Shown in pieces: positions 19,642 to 29,282 of a stretch of DNA of 64,000 bases. Source of the stretch: Bacteroidetes bacterium RIFCSPLOWO2_12_FULL_37_12 (GTDB taxonomy: Bacteria; Bacteroidota; Bacteroidia; 2-12-FULL-37-12); assembly GCA_001769655.1 (NCBI GenBank), contig MEPC01000001.1, positions 59,311 through 123,310 on the forward strand. Reading direction: 5' to 3'. How positions within the stretch are numbered: the first letter of the stretch is position 1; each line of letters opens with the position of its first letter. Both the position numbers and the translations under genes were made by a program. The notes below the pieces were generated by a model. That model had not been told where the DNA came from. It ran no database searches and saw only the letters and a list, made by a program, of their open reading frames with translations.

Positions 19642-20418
19642 ATGAAACAAACTTTTATCATATTATTTTCTTTCCTGCTGACCTTGGGTTCGTTTAAACC
19701 GCTTAATCCTCACAAATATAAAGTTAAAACCGTAGTAATTGATGCCGGGCACGGTGGAAAGGACTCCGGTTGTCTGGGAAAAAAACTTAAAGAAAAGAAT
19801 ATTTCCCTTGCAGTGGCTATTAAACTCGGGCGATTGATTAAATCCAATGACCCATCTGTCCGGGTTCTTTATACCCGTTCTTCCGATAAATTCATTGATT
19901 TGCATCACCGCGCTTCGCTTGCTAATAAAAACAATGCAGATCTGTTTATTTCCATTCATTGCAACTCAGGACCCAATGATGCCTGTGGTTCAGAAACCTA
20001 TTCCATGGGGTTACATGTGACCGATGAAAATCTGAAAGTAGCCCAACGCGAAAATGCCGTCATTCTTAAAGAAGATAATTACGTTGAAAAATACGATGGT
20101 TTTAATCCTAATTCCTCCGAAGCGTATATATTATTTTCACTTTTTCAGAATGCATTTTTAGAACAAAGTTTAAAATTAGCGGGCAATATTGAAAATGAAT
20201 TAGCAACCCGTGAAGGCCGTAAAAGCAGGGGCGTAAAACAGGCGGGCTTTCTGGTGCTTTATAAAACATCTATGCCAAGTGTATTGGTTGAACTCGGCTT
20301 TCTCACAAACCCCCGTGATGAAAATTTCCTTTCAATTTCTGCCAATCAGGATTCAGTCGCTGGAGATTTGTTTACAGCTATTATGAATTATAAGGGGGAA
20401 TTGGAAGCGACGAATTAA
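19642..20418 (+). CDS. N-acetylmuramoyl-L-alanine amidase (Amidase_3)
   Basis: 258 residues. A signal peptide (residues 1-~18) is followed by the Amidase_3 domain: VVIDAGHGGKDSGCLG (first Zn ligand His), ISLAVAIKLGRLI, LHHRASLANKNNADLFISIH (second His near residue 112), and VLVELGFLTNPRDENFL with the catalytic Glu. Known: a Zn amidase that cleaves the peptide from murein glycan, used in daughter-cell separation. It lacks an AMIN or SPOR domain, so it is a minimal form. The MCE gene follows 105 bp downstream, with a palindromic repeat between. Confidence 0.9.
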   Translation: MKQTFIILFSFLLTLGSFKPLNPHKYKVKTVVIDAGHGGKDSGCLGKKLKEKNISLAVAIKLGRLIKSNDPSVRVLYTRSSDKFIDLHHRASLANKNNADLFISIHCNSGPNDACGSETYSMGLHVTDENLKVAQRENAVILKEDNYVEKYDGFNPNSSEAYILFSLFQNAFLEQSLKLAGNIENELATREGRKSRGVKQAGFLVLYKTSMPSVLVELGFLTNPRDENFLSISANQDSVAGDLFTAIMNYKGELEATN

Positions 20419-20428
20419 AGGGTGTTAT

Positions 20429-20456
20429 GTAGAGACATGGTGCACCGTATCTCTAC
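20429..20456. repeat. GTAGAGACATGGTGCACC palindrome
   Basis: 28-bp near-palindrome GTAGAGAC...TCTCTAC with centre GGTGCACC, 10 bp after the amidase stop codon. Confidence 0.8.
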
Positions 20457-20523
20457 CTATTTGCATTTCTATCTCTAATTTCTTACATTTAGCCCATTAT
20501 TTGAAAACCCTTTTCCCAATACA

Positions 20524-21465
20524 TTGAAAATTTCAAACGAATTTAAAATCGGGCTTCTTACCGTTATTTCCATTCTTTTTTTATTTTTTGGTTTTAACTA
20601 CCTGAAAGGGAAAAATGTTTTTTCCCGCTATCAAAGATATTATATCAAATATCCGAATGTAAACGGGTTAACTACCGGAAATCCAATCATGATAAACGGA
20701 TTAGTGGTTGGAAAAGTTAAATCCATCCGTTTTCTTGATTTTATTGTAGGAGAAATAGTGGTAGAAGCGGAGTTGCAAAGAGATGTCAAACTGAATGATG
20801 GTTGTGCCGCATCTATTGTAAATAGTGATATTTTAGGAAGTAAAGCCATAAAGATAGAACTGGGAGCCAGCCGTCAACTATTAAAGTCGGGTGATACCCT
20901 ACGCACCGGTTTTGAACTAAGCATTACCGAAGAAATTTCTGCTCGTACAGCCCCTCTTCTTGCCAAGATGGACACGCTTTTTTTTGTTTTTTCAGGTCAA
21001 CGGATGCAGAATATCATTAAGAAAGTGGACACTACGTTACATGTATTTCAAACACTTGGTTTAGGAATGGATAAAGTGATTATTGATAATAATTCCCGTT
21101 TTAACACTATCATACGGCATATTGAATCCATTTCTGCCAATCTTGATTCCAATAATTATAAGATAAAAAATATTCTGACAAATCTGAATGTATTTTCCGA
21201 TTCCCTTGCACGTTTACAGGTAGGCAAAACCCTACGCCAGACAGACAGGGCATTGGCTGGTCTGGAACAATCGTTGGATAAAATTAACCGAGGTGAAGGA
21301 ACCTTAGGGCTGTTGTTTAACGATGACAAATTATACCATCAATTGAAAAAAGCCAGTGAGGATCTGGATGTGCTGGTGAATGACATTAAGAAAAATCCAA
21401 AGCGTTACGTGCATTTTTCCGTTTTTGGCGGCGGAAAAGAAAAGGAGGAAGCGGAGAAGAAGTAG
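20524..21465 (+). CDS. MCE-domain protein (MlaD-like)
   Basis: 313 residues starting from TTG at 20524; no in-frame ATG lies between it and the membrane anchor, and KISNEFKIGLLTVISI is the normal MCE N-terminus. One membrane helix (residues ~8-25) is followed by the MCE domain (YYIKYPNVNGLTTGNPIMIN ... GLVVGKVKSI), then helices that probably form a coiled-coil tail. Known: MCE proteins are periplasmic subunits of ABC systems moving phospholipids between membranes. The ATPase and permease (MlaE/F) are not in this window. Likely co-expressed with the amidase. Confidence 0.85.
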   Translation: MKISNEFKIGLLTVISILFLFFGFNYLKGKNVFSRYQRYYIKYPNVNGLTTGNPIMINGLVVGKVKSIRFLDFIVGEIVVEAELQRDVKLNDGCAASIVNSDILGSKAIKIELGASRQLLKSGDTLRTGFELSITEEISARTAPLLAKMDTLFFVFSGQRMQNIIKKVDTTLHVFQTLGLGMDKVIIDNNSRFNTIIRHIESISANLDSNNYKIKNILTNLNVFSDSLARLQVGKTLRQTDRALAGLEQSLDKINRGEGTLGLLFNDDKLYHQLKKASEDLDVLVNDIKKNPKRYVHFSVFGGGKEKEEAEKK

Positions 21466-21493
21466 AGAGAGAAAATTTTTGTAAAAAATTTTC

Positions 21494-23251
21494 TTAATAA
21501 TCCAAGTCCAAGCCCAATTGTGCCTGAAGAGTTAAAAGCGCTGGATTTTTTGATGCCAAAAATTCAAATTTTTCACGGGAGGTATAGGGACGTGTTTTCT
21601 CTTTTTTCACTTCTTTAATTTTCGAGGTAACATTCAAATCCGGTTTTTCAAATTTATTCCTCATAAAAGTAACCAGATCTGATTTTATTTTTTTAAACCG
21701 GTCTTCCTGCATGGGATTTTCCAGCAGAACCACAACCTGATTATTCTCCCAAACCGCCTCGCAAGTGTTTATCATGGTGGCATCCAACTTCATTCCCTGA
21801 TTTGTTAATTCATAAGCAAACGCTTTCCAGAAACCGGAAAGTTTAGTTTCTATAGCTAAAAAATCAATTTCATCCTTAGACAAAAGGTTGGTTTCAACGT
21901 TACCGGAAGGTGCAGGTTGGTTTTGTTTCCGCAATGCCTCTTTCACAGAGTCAAGATTTTTCCACGAAACAGTTGGAGTAGAAACTGAAGATTCCCCTTT
22001 TGGTTTTTCAACGGTTAAAATGTGATGGTTCGTTTTCTGTGGCTCAGGAATCAACGGCTCAGCGTTTTTTTTTTCAGCTAAAATAGCTGTGCTGGAAATT
22101 TCATGCTCATTGTTTTTTAAAACATTGTTCGGAATATCTTTTTGAGAAAGAGTGACAGCCATGCGTATATGAGCCATTTTTAAAAGCGCCAGTTCTACAT
22201 GTAGCCGTTGGTTTCTGCTTAATTTATAATTAAAATCGCATTGATCTGTAATGGAAAGAGCCGTTAATAAAAATCCTGAATCCATTTCTTTGGCTTGTTT
22301 TAAATACTTGTCTTTCACCTGGTCGCTCAATGGAAATAATGTGAGGGTTTTAGGGTCTTTACAAACCAAAAGATTTCTCAAGTGCTCGCCCAAGCCACTG
22401 ATAAAATGACCTCCATCAAAACCATGTTTTAAAATTTCATCAAACGCAATCAAAATTTCAGGAAAATCTTCATTCCAAATCGCCTGAGTAATTCTGAAAT
22501 AATAATCATAATCAAGTATGTTGAGATTTTCGGTAACCGATTTATAAGTGATTTTTTTTCCTGTGAAAGCATTTATCTGGTCAAAAATAGAAAGTGCATC
22601 TCTCAGGGAGCCATCCGATTTTTGTGCGATAAGAAACAACCCTTCCGGTTCTGCCTCTACCGTTTCATTTTGTGCAATGGATGCAAGCCGGGTGGATATG
22701 TCCGCCGGATTTATCCGGTTAAAATCAAAAATCTGACAGCGGGAAAGTATGGTAGGAATAATTTTATGTTTTTCGGTGGTTGCCAGAATAAAAATTGCAT
22801 AAGAGGGCGGTTCTTCCAGTGTTTTAAGAAAAGCGTTAAATGCCGCTTGTGAAAGCATGTGAACCTCGTCAATGATATATATTTTATACCTGGCTCCCTG
22901 CGGTAGAAATCTAACCTGGTCCACCAGATTCCGGATATCTTCCACTGAATTATGAGATGCGGCATCCAGTTCGTGTATGTTAAAGGACTGTGATTGTTGG
23001 AAGCTGAGACAACTTTCGCATTGGTTGCATGCTTCTGTATCCTTGGTTATTTGGGTGCAATTAATGGTTTTAGCAAGAATTCTTGCACAGGTAGTTTTTC
23101 CCACTCCACGGGGACCGCAGAACAAAAATGCGTGGGCTAATTTTTTTTCTTTAATTGCATTTTTAAGGGTCTGGGTGATGTGACTTTGACCGACCACTGT
23201 TTCAAAGTTTAATGGGCGGTATTTGCGGGCTGATACGAGGTAGGGTTGCAT
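21494..23251 (-). CDS. dnaX: DNA polymerase III subunit gamma/tau
   Basis: 585 residues. Walker A GPRGVGKTT at residues 46-54, zinc-binding cysteines in the CTQITKDTEACNQCESC stretch (~65-81), Walker B DEVHML and the SRC sensor LSRCQIFDF are all present. Domain III follows to ~residue 370, then a lysine-rich linker and a C-terminal domain (residues ~465-585). Known: clamp-loader ATPase that loads the sliding clamp and joins the core polymerases. The length corresponds to a tau-type protein. It faces hutI, with a ~60-bp divergent gap. Confidence 0.95.
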   Translation of the reverse strand: MQPYLVSARKYRPLNFETVVGQSHITQTLKNAIKEKKLAHAFLFCGPRGVGKTTCARILAKTINCTQITKDTEACNQCESCLSFQQSQSFNIHELDAASHNSVEDIRNLVDQVRFLPQGARYKIYIIDEVHMLSQAAFNAFLKTLEEPPSYAIFILATTEKHKIIPTILSRCQIFDFNRINPADISTRLASIAQNETVEAEPEGLFLIAQKSDGSLRDALSIFDQINAFTGKKITYKSVTENLNILDYDYYFRITQAIWNEDFPEILIAFDEILKHGFDGGHFISGLGEHLRNLLVCKDPKTLTLFPLSDQVKDKYLKQAKEMDSGFLLTALSITDQCDFNYKLSRNQRLHVELALLKMAHIRMAVTLSQKDIPNNVLKNNEHEISSTAILAEKKNAEPLIPEPQKTNHHILTVEKPKGESSVSTPTVSWKNLDSVKEALRKQNQPAPSGNVETNLLSKDEIDFLAIETKLSGFWKAFAYELTNQGMKLDATMINTCEAVWENNQVVVLLENPMQEDRFKKIKSDLVTFMRNKFEKPDLNVTSKIKEVKKEKTRPYTSREKFEFLASKNPALLTLQAQLGLDLDY

Positions 23252-23313
23252 GGGGGTAAAGATATGGAAAAACAGTATCTTCGCAAAACAAAAAAATATA
23301 AACTTTTTATTTC

Positions 23314-24567
23314 ATGCCAAAATCATTGCTTATTACTAATATAAAAATTTTAACCGGCATAGATGAAACGGGCAGGAGAAAAGTGAGCGGTGCTGAAATG
23401 AAAATCCTGCAAAGCATTGAAAATGCATTTCTGCATATACACGAGGGCAAAATTTTTTCTTACGGTAAGATGGAAGAATGTCCGTCGTTGGAGTGTGACA
23501 CTTATGATGCGAGCGGAAGGTTTGTAATGCCCTGCTGGGTTGATTCACACACCCATCTTGTTTATGCAGAAAGCCGGGAGAAAGAATTTGTTGACAGAAT
23601 AAATGGATTATCTTATGTACAGATAGCAGAGCGAGGGGGTGGGATTTTAAATTCCGCCAAACGGTTACAGCAAACTTCCGAAGATGAACTTTTTCAGACA
23701 GCGCTGATACGCTTAAAAGAAATTGTCGCGGGTGGAACCGGCGATTTGGAAATTAAAAGCGGTTATGGACTTACGGTGAATGATGAACTCAAAATGCTGA
23801 GAGTTATAAAAAGATTGCAGGATGAAAATATAATTCCCATTAAGTCAACTTTCCTCGGAGCGCATGCCATTCCAAAAGAATATAGTGACAGAAAAAAATA
23901 CGTTGATTTACTAATTTATGAAATGCTTCCCAAAATAGCCGAAGAAAAATTAGCCGTATTCATAGATGTGTTTTGCGACAAGGGATTTTTTACCGTAGAA
24001 GAAACAGAACGGATTCTCATGGCGGGAAAAGAATACGGTTTAATTCCAAAAATACATGCCAATGAATTGGATTTTTCAGGTGGGATTCAGGTGGGAATAA
24101 AATGCAATGCGCTTTCTGTTGACCATCTGGAATTTACAGGTGAAGAAGAGATAAATCTTTTGAAAAATTCTGAGACCATGCCAACCTTATTGCCTTCCAC
24201 CGCTTTTTTCCTTGGATTAAAATACCCGCCTGCCCGTAAAATGATAGATGCGGGATTGCCGGTGGCACTGGCATCGGATTATAATCCCGGTTCTTCTCCG
24301 TCTGGAAATATGTGTCTCGTACTGTCACTCGCTTGTATCAAAATGAAAATGTTGCCTGAAGAAGCGATTAATGCCGCAACCTTAAACGGCGCTTATGCTT
24401 TAGGAATGGAGAAAACTCACGGAAGTATTTCTAAAGGCAAAATGGGTTCTGTCATCATCACAAAAAAAATACCTTCCCTTGCGTTTTTGCCTTATTCGTT
24501 TGGAAATTCTTTGGTGGAAGAAGTGATTGTTGAGGGGGGAAAGATGAGAAACAGGAAAGACACATAG
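23314..24567 (+). CDS. hutI: Imidazolonepropionase
   Basis: 417 residues. The amidohydrolase metal motif is DSHTHLVYAES, followed by RINGLSYVQIAERGGGIL, IKSGYGL, HANELDFSGG and SDYNPGSSPSGNMCLVL, all characteristic of HutI. Known: opens the imidazolone ring to N-formimino-L-glutamate in histidine degradation. No other hut gene is adjacent; the arginase-family gene at 8842-9876 could supply the next step but this is speculative. A TATCTTCG element at 23276-23283 is a near match to the -7 box. The gene ends 8 bp from the convergent ABC permease. Confidence 0.92.
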   Translation: MPKSLLITNIKILTGIDETGRRKVSGAEMKILQSIENAFLHIHEGKIFSYGKMEECPSLECDTYDASGRFVMPCWVDSHTHLVYAESREKEFVDRINGLSYVQIAERGGGILNSAKRLQQTSEDELFQTALIRLKEIVAGGTGDLEIKSGYGLTVNDELKMLRVIKRLQDENIIPIKSTFLGAHAIPKEYSDRKKYVDLLIYEMLPKIAEEKLAVFIDVFCDKGFFTVEETERILMAGKEYGLIPKIHANELDFSGGIQVGIKCNALSVDHLEFTGEEEINLLKNSETMPTLLPSTAFFLGLKYPPARKMIDAGLPVALASDYNPGSSPSGNMCLVLSLACIKMKMLPEEAINAATLNGAYALGMEKTHGSISKGKMGSVIITKKIPSLAFLPYSFGNSLVEEVIVEGGKMRNRKDT

Positions 24568-24575
24568 ATCTTTCC

Positions 24576-25829
24576 CTACTTCGCTCTGATTGCATCTACC
24601 GGATTTAATGCCGCGGCAAACATGGCTGGTAAAATTCCGGCTATCATGCCTATGGTTCCTGAAATGCCAAATGCTAATAAAAAATTTTTGGCTGTAAGAT
24701 GAATTGTAAAAGAGTCCCCTATCCAATAATTTAAACCCATAGTGCCGGCTATGACAATAAATATTCCTAAAAGTCCACCCAATAAACTCAATAATACCGA
24801 TTCAAATAAAAATTCGGCAAGAATGAAAGAATTTTTTGCCCCCAAAGATTTTTTAATTCCAATGATATGGGTTCGCTCTTTTACCGAAACAAACATGATA
24901 TTGGCAATTCCAAATCCTCCCACCAGCATGCTGAATCCTCCTATCACCCACCCTACTGTTCCCATCACTTTAAATACTGTATCCATGGCTTTTAACAACA
25001 TTTCAATTCTATTAACCGAAAAATTATCCTCTTGTCCGGGCTTTAACCGGCGAACACTTCGCATAACACCCTTTGCCTCTGCCTCCAATGCATCAATATC
25101 TTCTTCCGGTTTGCATTTTATGGAAATAAATGAATTAAAACCCCTTGATTTAGTAGAAACATATTGGGTTAAAACAGTAAAGGGGATGAACAAAGCAAAA
25201 TCAGTGCTTTCGCCAATGAGTGAATTTCCCTGCTTTTTTAAAACACCAATCACAAGAAATGGAATTCCTTTTATTTTTACGGTTTTACCGGTAGGGTCAA
25301 CTTCATTAAATAATTCTTTTGATATATCGTAACCGAGAATGACTACTTTTTTCTTACCTTCAATTTCATTTTCAAGAAAATACCTGCCAAATTCAAAATT
25401 AAAATAAATGGTTTTATCGAATTCATGCGTGATTCCCTGTATGACAATATTTTCCAAACTATTATCAAAGTAAGTGATATTGGCATTCCGCATGGTACCT
25501 GAAATGGCAACTCCTTCCGCATTAGTCAACCGCTTTTTTAATGCTTTGAACTCGTTGTAATTGGTTACCGGTCTGCGATAGTATTTCCACCATGGGTAAT
25601 CGTCTTCAAAGGAAATAGGCCACTTTTGAACAAACAGAACTTTCTCACCCACTACTTTAAAACTGCTTCGCACATTAATCTCCATGGAGTCCACCAAACT
25701 CAAAACCGTAATAATGACGAATATCCCGATAGTGACACCCAACAATGACAGGAGTGTGCGAAGCGGATTTGAGCGCAATGCCTGATAGGCAAAACGGATA
25801 CTTTCGTGAAACCAGAAAAAGCTCAGCAT
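24576..25829 (-). CDS. MacB/FtsX-type ABC transporter permease
   Basis: 417 residues. One N-terminal helix (after RSNPLRTLLSLLGVTIGIF), a periplasmic MacB-PCD domain (~50-280) and three C-terminal helices forming the FtsX domain, with FGIANIMFVSVKERTHIIGIKKSLGA as the typical cytoplasmic loop. Known: such permeases work with a LolD/MacB-type ATPase in lipoprotein release or efflux. No ATPase gene is next to it. Single gene, convergent with hutI and divergent from queA. Confidence 0.85.
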   Translation of the reverse strand: MLSFFWFHESIRFAYQALRSNPLRTLLSLLGVTIGIFVIITVLSLVDSMEINVRSSFKVVGEKVLFVQKWPISFEDDYPWWKYYRRPVTNYNEFKALKKRLTNAEGVAISGTMRNANITYFDNSLENIVIQGITHEFDKTIYFNFEFGRYFLENEIEGKKKVVILGYDISKELFNEVDPTGKTVKIKGIPFLVIGVLKKQGNSLIGESTDFALFIPFTVLTQYVSTKSRGFNSFISIKCKPEEDIDALEAEAKGVMRSVRRLKPGQEDNFSVNRIEMLLKAMDTVFKVMGTVGWVIGGFSMLVGGFGIANIMFVSVKERTHIIGIKKSLGAKNSFILAEFLFESVLLSLLGGLLGIFIVIAGTMGLNYWIGDSFTIHLTAKNFLLAFGISGTIGMIAGILPAMFAAALNPVDAIRAK

Positions 25830-25859
25830 AAATAAAAATTCAAAATTGCTTATAAATCA

Positions 25860-25890
25860 TTGCAAAAACAAGTTTCTGATAGTATATTTG
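25860..25890 (+). promoter_or_regulatory. Promoter of queA
   Basis: TTG at 25860-25862, 20 bp, then TATATTTG at 25883-25890; the start codon is 43 bp downstream. A full match to the Bacteroidota promoter pattern. Confidence 0.65.
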
Positions 25891-25933
25891 CAGGTTTTAA
25901 CATTGATTTCTTTTCCATTCTAAATCCAACATC

Positions 25934-26980
25934 ATGAAATTATCCGCTTTTCGCTTTCATATACCCGACGATTTACTATCGAGATACCCTGCCAAACACC
26001 GGGATGAATCGAGGTTGATGGTTTTGCATAGAAAAACTAAAAAGATTGAACACAGGATTTTTAAAAACGTAGTGGAATATTTCTCCGAAGGAGATGTCAT
26101 GATTATTAATGATACCAGAGTGTTTCCTGCACGTCTTTATGGAAATAAAGAAAAAACCGGAGCTAGGATTGAAGTTTTCCTACTTAGAGAATTAAGTAAA
26201 GAACAAAAATTATGGGATGTATTGGTGGATCCGGCAAGAAAAATCCGCGTTGGTAACAAACTTTTCTTTGGTAACAGCAATTTGGTTGCTGAAATAGTTG
26301 ATAACACGACTTCCCGTGGGAGAACCATTCGTTTTTTATACGATGGAACGCCTGAAGAACTGAACCACGCCATTGAATCATTGGGACAGACCCCTTTGCC
26401 AAAATACATGAAACGCGAACCCGATGCCAATGACAAGGAAAGATATCAGACTATTTATGCGAAAAACACAGGAGCCGTAGCGGCTCCCACTGCAGGACTT
26501 CATTTTACCCGCGAAGTCATGAAACGACTTGAAATAAAAGGGGTTCATTTTACACCTATCACTCTTCATATTGGGTTGGGAACATTCCGTAAAGTAGAAG
26601 TGGAAGACCTTACAAAACATAAAATGGATTCTGAAAGTTTTGAGGTGAAGCAATCTGCCTGTGATGTAGTTAACCAGGCATTGGACGATAAAAAAAGAAT
26701 TTGCATGGTGGGTACTTCCAGCATGAGGGCGGCTGAGACGGCTGTCGGCGCAAATAGGAGATTAAAACCCTTGTCAGGTTGGACGGAGAAATTTATTTTT
26801 CCACCTTATGATTTTGCCATTTCAAGCGCCATGATTACAAATTTTCATTTGCCGGAATCCACGTTATTGATGATGGCATCCGCTTTTGGTGGTTTTGAGT
26901 TTGTTAAGGAAGCATACGAGGTGGCTGTTAAAGAAAAATATAAGTTCTTTACGTATGGTGATTGTATGTTGATATTATAA
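25934..26980 (+). CDS. queA: S-adenosylmethionine:tRNA ribosyltransferase-isomerase
   Basis: 348 residues, the normal length. Conserved stretches include [24 protein letters not shown] at the start, [33 protein letters not shown]-like [15 protein letters not shown] and [17 protein letters not shown]. Known: transfers and isomerises the ribosyl group of SAM onto preQ1-tRNA to make epoxyqueuosine. Cytoplasmic. A short tandem repeat and then ispD follow with a gap of under 40 bp, so the two may be co-transcribed. Confidence 0.95.
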   Translation: MKLSAFRFHIPDDLLSRYPAKHRDESRLMVLHRKTKKIEHRIFKNVVEYFSEGDVMIINDTRVFPARLYGNKEKTGARIEVFLLRELSKEQKLWDVLVDPARKIRVGNKLFFGNSNLVAEIVDNTTSRGRTIRFLYDGTPEELNHAIESLGQTPLPKYMKREPDANDKERYQTIYAKNTGAVAAPTAGLHFTREVMKRLEIKGVHFTPITLHIGLGTFRKVEVEDLTKHKMDSESFEVKQSACDVVNQALDDKKRICMVGTSSMRAAETAVGANRRLKPLSGWTEKFIFPPYDFAISSAMITNFHLPESTLLMMASAFGGFEFVKEAYEVAVKEKYKFFTYGDCMLIL

Positions 26981-26982
26981 TG

Positions 26983-27005
26983 TTGGATGTTGGATGTTTG
27001 GATGT
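26983..27005. repeat. Short TTGGATG tandem repeat
   Basis: Three TTGGATG units between queA and ispD; the same unit occurs at 7651-7677. Confidence 0.6.
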
Positions 27006-27018
27006 TTGTGTATGAAAT

Positions 27019-27720
27019 ATGAAAAAATTTGCTATTATAGCCGCTGGGGGAATTGGAAAGCGAATGGGAGGTAAGATACCTAAACAATTTCTACTGCTTT
27101 GTGGTTTACCGGTTTTGATGCATACAATTACTGCTTTTCACCGGGCTTCGTCTGAAATTTCAATTATTCTTGCACTACCCCGCAAACATATTAAAAGATG
27201 GAACCAGTTATGCAGAAAATATCGTTTTACCATCCCATGTAAAATAGTAGCAGGTGGTGACACAAGAACACAAACTATTTTCAACTGCCTTAAAATTCTC
27301 CCCAATAAAGGATTGGTTGCCATACATGATGGAGTCCGTCCGTTAATACATTCTGAGATAATTTTAAAATCTTACCGTCTTGCTGGAAAAAAAGGTTCAG
27401 CAGTAGTTGCAGTGCCACTGAAAGATTCTATCAGAAAAATTTCAAAAACCGGTAAATCAAATTCGGTAAACAGAGAAAGTTATGGAATGGTGCAAACTCC
27501 TCAGACGTTCAGGATAGATTGGCTTAAAGAAGCATATCAATCTGTGAAGAAGGGATTAAAATCGGGCTTCACGGATGATGCCTCTGTTTTCGAAAAAGCG
27601 GGGTTTCCTGTTTTTCTACTAAAAGGTGATTATAACAATTTGAAGATTACCACCAATGAAGATTTGGCGATAGCGGAATGGTTGACGAAAAGATTTGGGG
27701 GAAGAAGAAAAATTAGTTGA
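27019..27720 (+). CDS. ispD: 2-C-methyl-D-erythritol 4-phosphate cytidylyltransferase
   Basis: 233 residues. The nucleotide-binding start IIAAGGIGKRMGGKIPKQF, the GDTRTQTIFNCL segment, VAIHDGVRPLI and TDDASVFEKAG match IspD. Known: makes CDP-methylerythritol in the MEP isoprenoid pathway. It follows queA closely and is followed by the Rpn-type nuclease gene with its own -7 box. Confidence 0.93.
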   Translation: MKKFAIIAAGGIGKRMGGKIPKQFLLLCGLPVLMHTITAFHRASSEISIILALPRKHIKRWNQLCRKYRFTIPCKIVAGGDTRTQTIFNCLKILPNKGLVAIHDGVRPLIHSEIILKSYRLAGKKGSAVVAVPLKDSIRKISKTGKSNSVNRESYGMVQTPQTFRIDWLKEAYQSVKKGLKSGFTDDASVFEKAGFPVFLLKGDYNNLKITTNEDLAIAEWLTKRFGGRRKIS

Positions 27721-27758
27721 ATGTTTATCTTGTTAATGAGGAAATCAAAATTTTCATG

Positions 27759-27766
27759 TAAATTTG
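27759..27766 (+). promoter_or_regulatory. -7 box for the Rpn-type nuclease gene
   Basis: TAAATTTG matches TAnnTTTG, 22 bp before the start codon. No -33 element at good spacing. Confidence 0.45.
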
Positions 27767-27788
27767 TATTATTAAACAAGTACTTAAT

Positions 27789-28706
27789 ATGATTAAAGAA
27801 AAATATATAAACCCATTTACGGATTATGGTTTTAAACGTCTCTTTGGAGAAGAGTTTAGTAAAGAATTATTATTGGATTTTTTAAACGAACTTCTTCATG
27901 ATGAACAAGGTCAAATTAAAAGTTTAACGTATCTTCCTGCGTCTAAGCTTGGTTCTGCAGAAACCGAACGTAAAGCAATTTTTGATTTGTATTGTGAAAA
28001 TGAAAAAGGAGAGAAGTTTATAGTAGAAATGCAAAAGACAAAACAAAAATTTTTCAAAGACAGGGCATTGTATTATTCTACATTTCCAATACGGGAACAG
28101 GCAATAAAAACAACATGGGATTTTGAATTAAATGCTGTTTATACAGTAGCTATATTAGATTTTGAATTTGATGAAGATAAAGACCAACCAACTAAGTACA
28201 GATACAACGTAAAATTGTCAGATATTGAAACCCATAAAATATTTTATAACAAATTAACTTTTGTGTATCTTGAAATGCCTAAATTCAACAAAACCATTGA
28301 TGAATTGGAAACCCGATTTGACAAATGGCTTTATATTATAAAAAACTTAGAAAATTTGGAAAGAATTCCGGATAAATTAAGAGAGAAAATATTTGAAAAA
28401 CTTTTTGAAATAGCTGAAGTAGCAAAATTCTCTCAAAAACAATTACAGGAATATGAAAATAGTTTAAAATACTATCGCGATTTAAAAAATTCTCTTGATA
28501 CTAAATTTGAAGAAGGTATAAAAGAAGGTATAAAAGAAGGTATAAAAGAAGGAATAAAAGAAGGAATAAAAGAAGGAATAAAAGAAGAAAAGATTAAAAC
28601 TATTATCAATGGTTTAAAAGAGGGTATATCTGAAAACATTTTATCAAAACTTACTGGCTTGACTATTTCCAAGATTAATGAATTACGTAAAAATTACTCA
28701 CTCTGA
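27789..28706 (+). CDS. Rpn-family (PD-(D/E)XK) recombination-promoting nuclease/putative transposase
   Basis: 305 residues. The start INPFTDYGFKRLFGEE is the usual N-terminus of this family, followed by AIFDLYCENEKGEKFIVEMQ (nuclease core with D and ExQ) and DRALYYSTFPIREQA. The C-terminus carries six GIKE repeats (residues ~243-266) and then a helix. Known: Rpn proteins are mobile, multi-copy DNA nucleases that stimulate RecA-independent recombination, often called transposase PF12784. No terminal repeats typical of an insertion sequence were seen. Confidence 0.85.
   Translation: MIKEKYINPFTDYGFKRLFGEEFSKELLLDFLNELLHDEQGQIKSLTYLPASKLGSAETERKAIFDLYCENEKGEKFIVEMQKTKQKFFKDRALYYSTFPIREQAIKTTWDFELNAVYTVAILDFEFDEDKDQPTKYRYNVKLSDIETHKIFYNKLTFVYLEMPKFNKTIDELETRFDKWLYIIKNLENLERIPDKLREKIFEKLFEIAEVAKFSQKQLQEYENSLKYYRDLKNSLDTKFEEGIKEGIKEGIKEGIKEGIKEGIKEEKIKTIINGLKEGISENILSKLTGLTISKINELRKNYSL
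28515..28586 (+). repeat. Six 12-bp tandem repeats inside the Rpn-type gene
   Basis: Units 1-3 read GGTATAAAAGAA and units 4-6 read GGAATAAAAGAA; each encodes G-I-K-E. Copy-number change would keep the frame. Confidence 0.95.
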
Positions 28707-28735
28707 ATAGGCACTTCTTATTAACTACTATTTAT

Positions 28736-29143
28736 TTATTTCCGTGCTTTATTCCTCAACACTACCCACGCTCCCAAATACGCACACGGAAGAAAAATCA
28801 ACGTACCTGCAACCCAGAACCAAATGGGATGAGAAATCATACTCATGTTTGCAATGCCGCTAACCAATAGGAACCCTCCTACCATCATGGACCCTTTGTA
28901 GGTTTTTTCTTTCATTAACAATGCGGTTACTATACCACCGGCAAAACTCCCGAACCCCCATCCGAATAAAACAAATAGCATGGCGCTAATGGGCATCGTT
29001 CTCAAATAAATATCAAGGTCTTCCTGGTTTTTTAAGTCCAACCATTCGGGAACCGGATAAATTTTATGGCTTACATATTCAACCAGCATAATCGTCAGCA
29101 TGCCGCAGAGAAGACCGAGAAAAACGGAGAGATAATTTTTCAT
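28736..29143 (-). CDS. Small four-helix membrane protein, unknown function
   Basis: 135 residues with four hydrophobic segments (residues ~5-25, 52-75, 83-103 and 108-130) separated by short polar loops; one periplasmic or cytoplasmic loop of ~25 residues lies after helix 1. GWGFGSFAGGIVTALL is glycine-rich, as in helix-packing contacts. I recognise no family. The gene stands alone, convergent with the Rpn gene and divergent from htpG. Confidence 0.65.
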   Translation of the reverse strand: MKNYLSVFLGLLCGMLTIMLVEYVSHKIYPVPEWLDLKNQEDLDIYLRTMPISAMLFVLFGWGFGSFAGGIVTALLMKEKTYKGSMMVGGFLLVSGIANMSMISHPIWFWVAGTLIFLPCAYLGAWVVLRNKARK

Positions 29144-29264
29144 TGAGTTTTTTTAATTTAAATAATAATACGAAGATACTTAATATTTTCCATCCCAGAA
29201 CCAATTTCAACATTGCAACAAAATTAATTTATACCTATCCATTTCAGGTTAGTTGGAAAATTTG

Positions 29265-29272
29265 TACTTTTG
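29265..29272 (+). promoter_or_regulatory. -7 box for htpG
   Basis: TACTTTTG, 10 bp before the ATG at 29283, which would leave a very short leader. It also overlaps the upstream TTG-initiated extension of the frame, arguing against that start. Confidence 0.45.
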
Positions 29273-29282
29273 TATAAAAAAA

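Noticed and set aside
24742-25332. 196-residue open frame opposite the ABC permease
   Set aside because: Antisense to a clear FtsX-type gene; composition follows the complement of membrane helices.
28515-28586. Possible CRISPR-like or regulatory array
   Set aside because: Contiguous 12-bp coding units without spacers; it encodes GIKE repeats.
27789-28706. Insertion sequence
   Set aside because: No terminal inverted repeats or target duplication seen around the Rpn-type gene.
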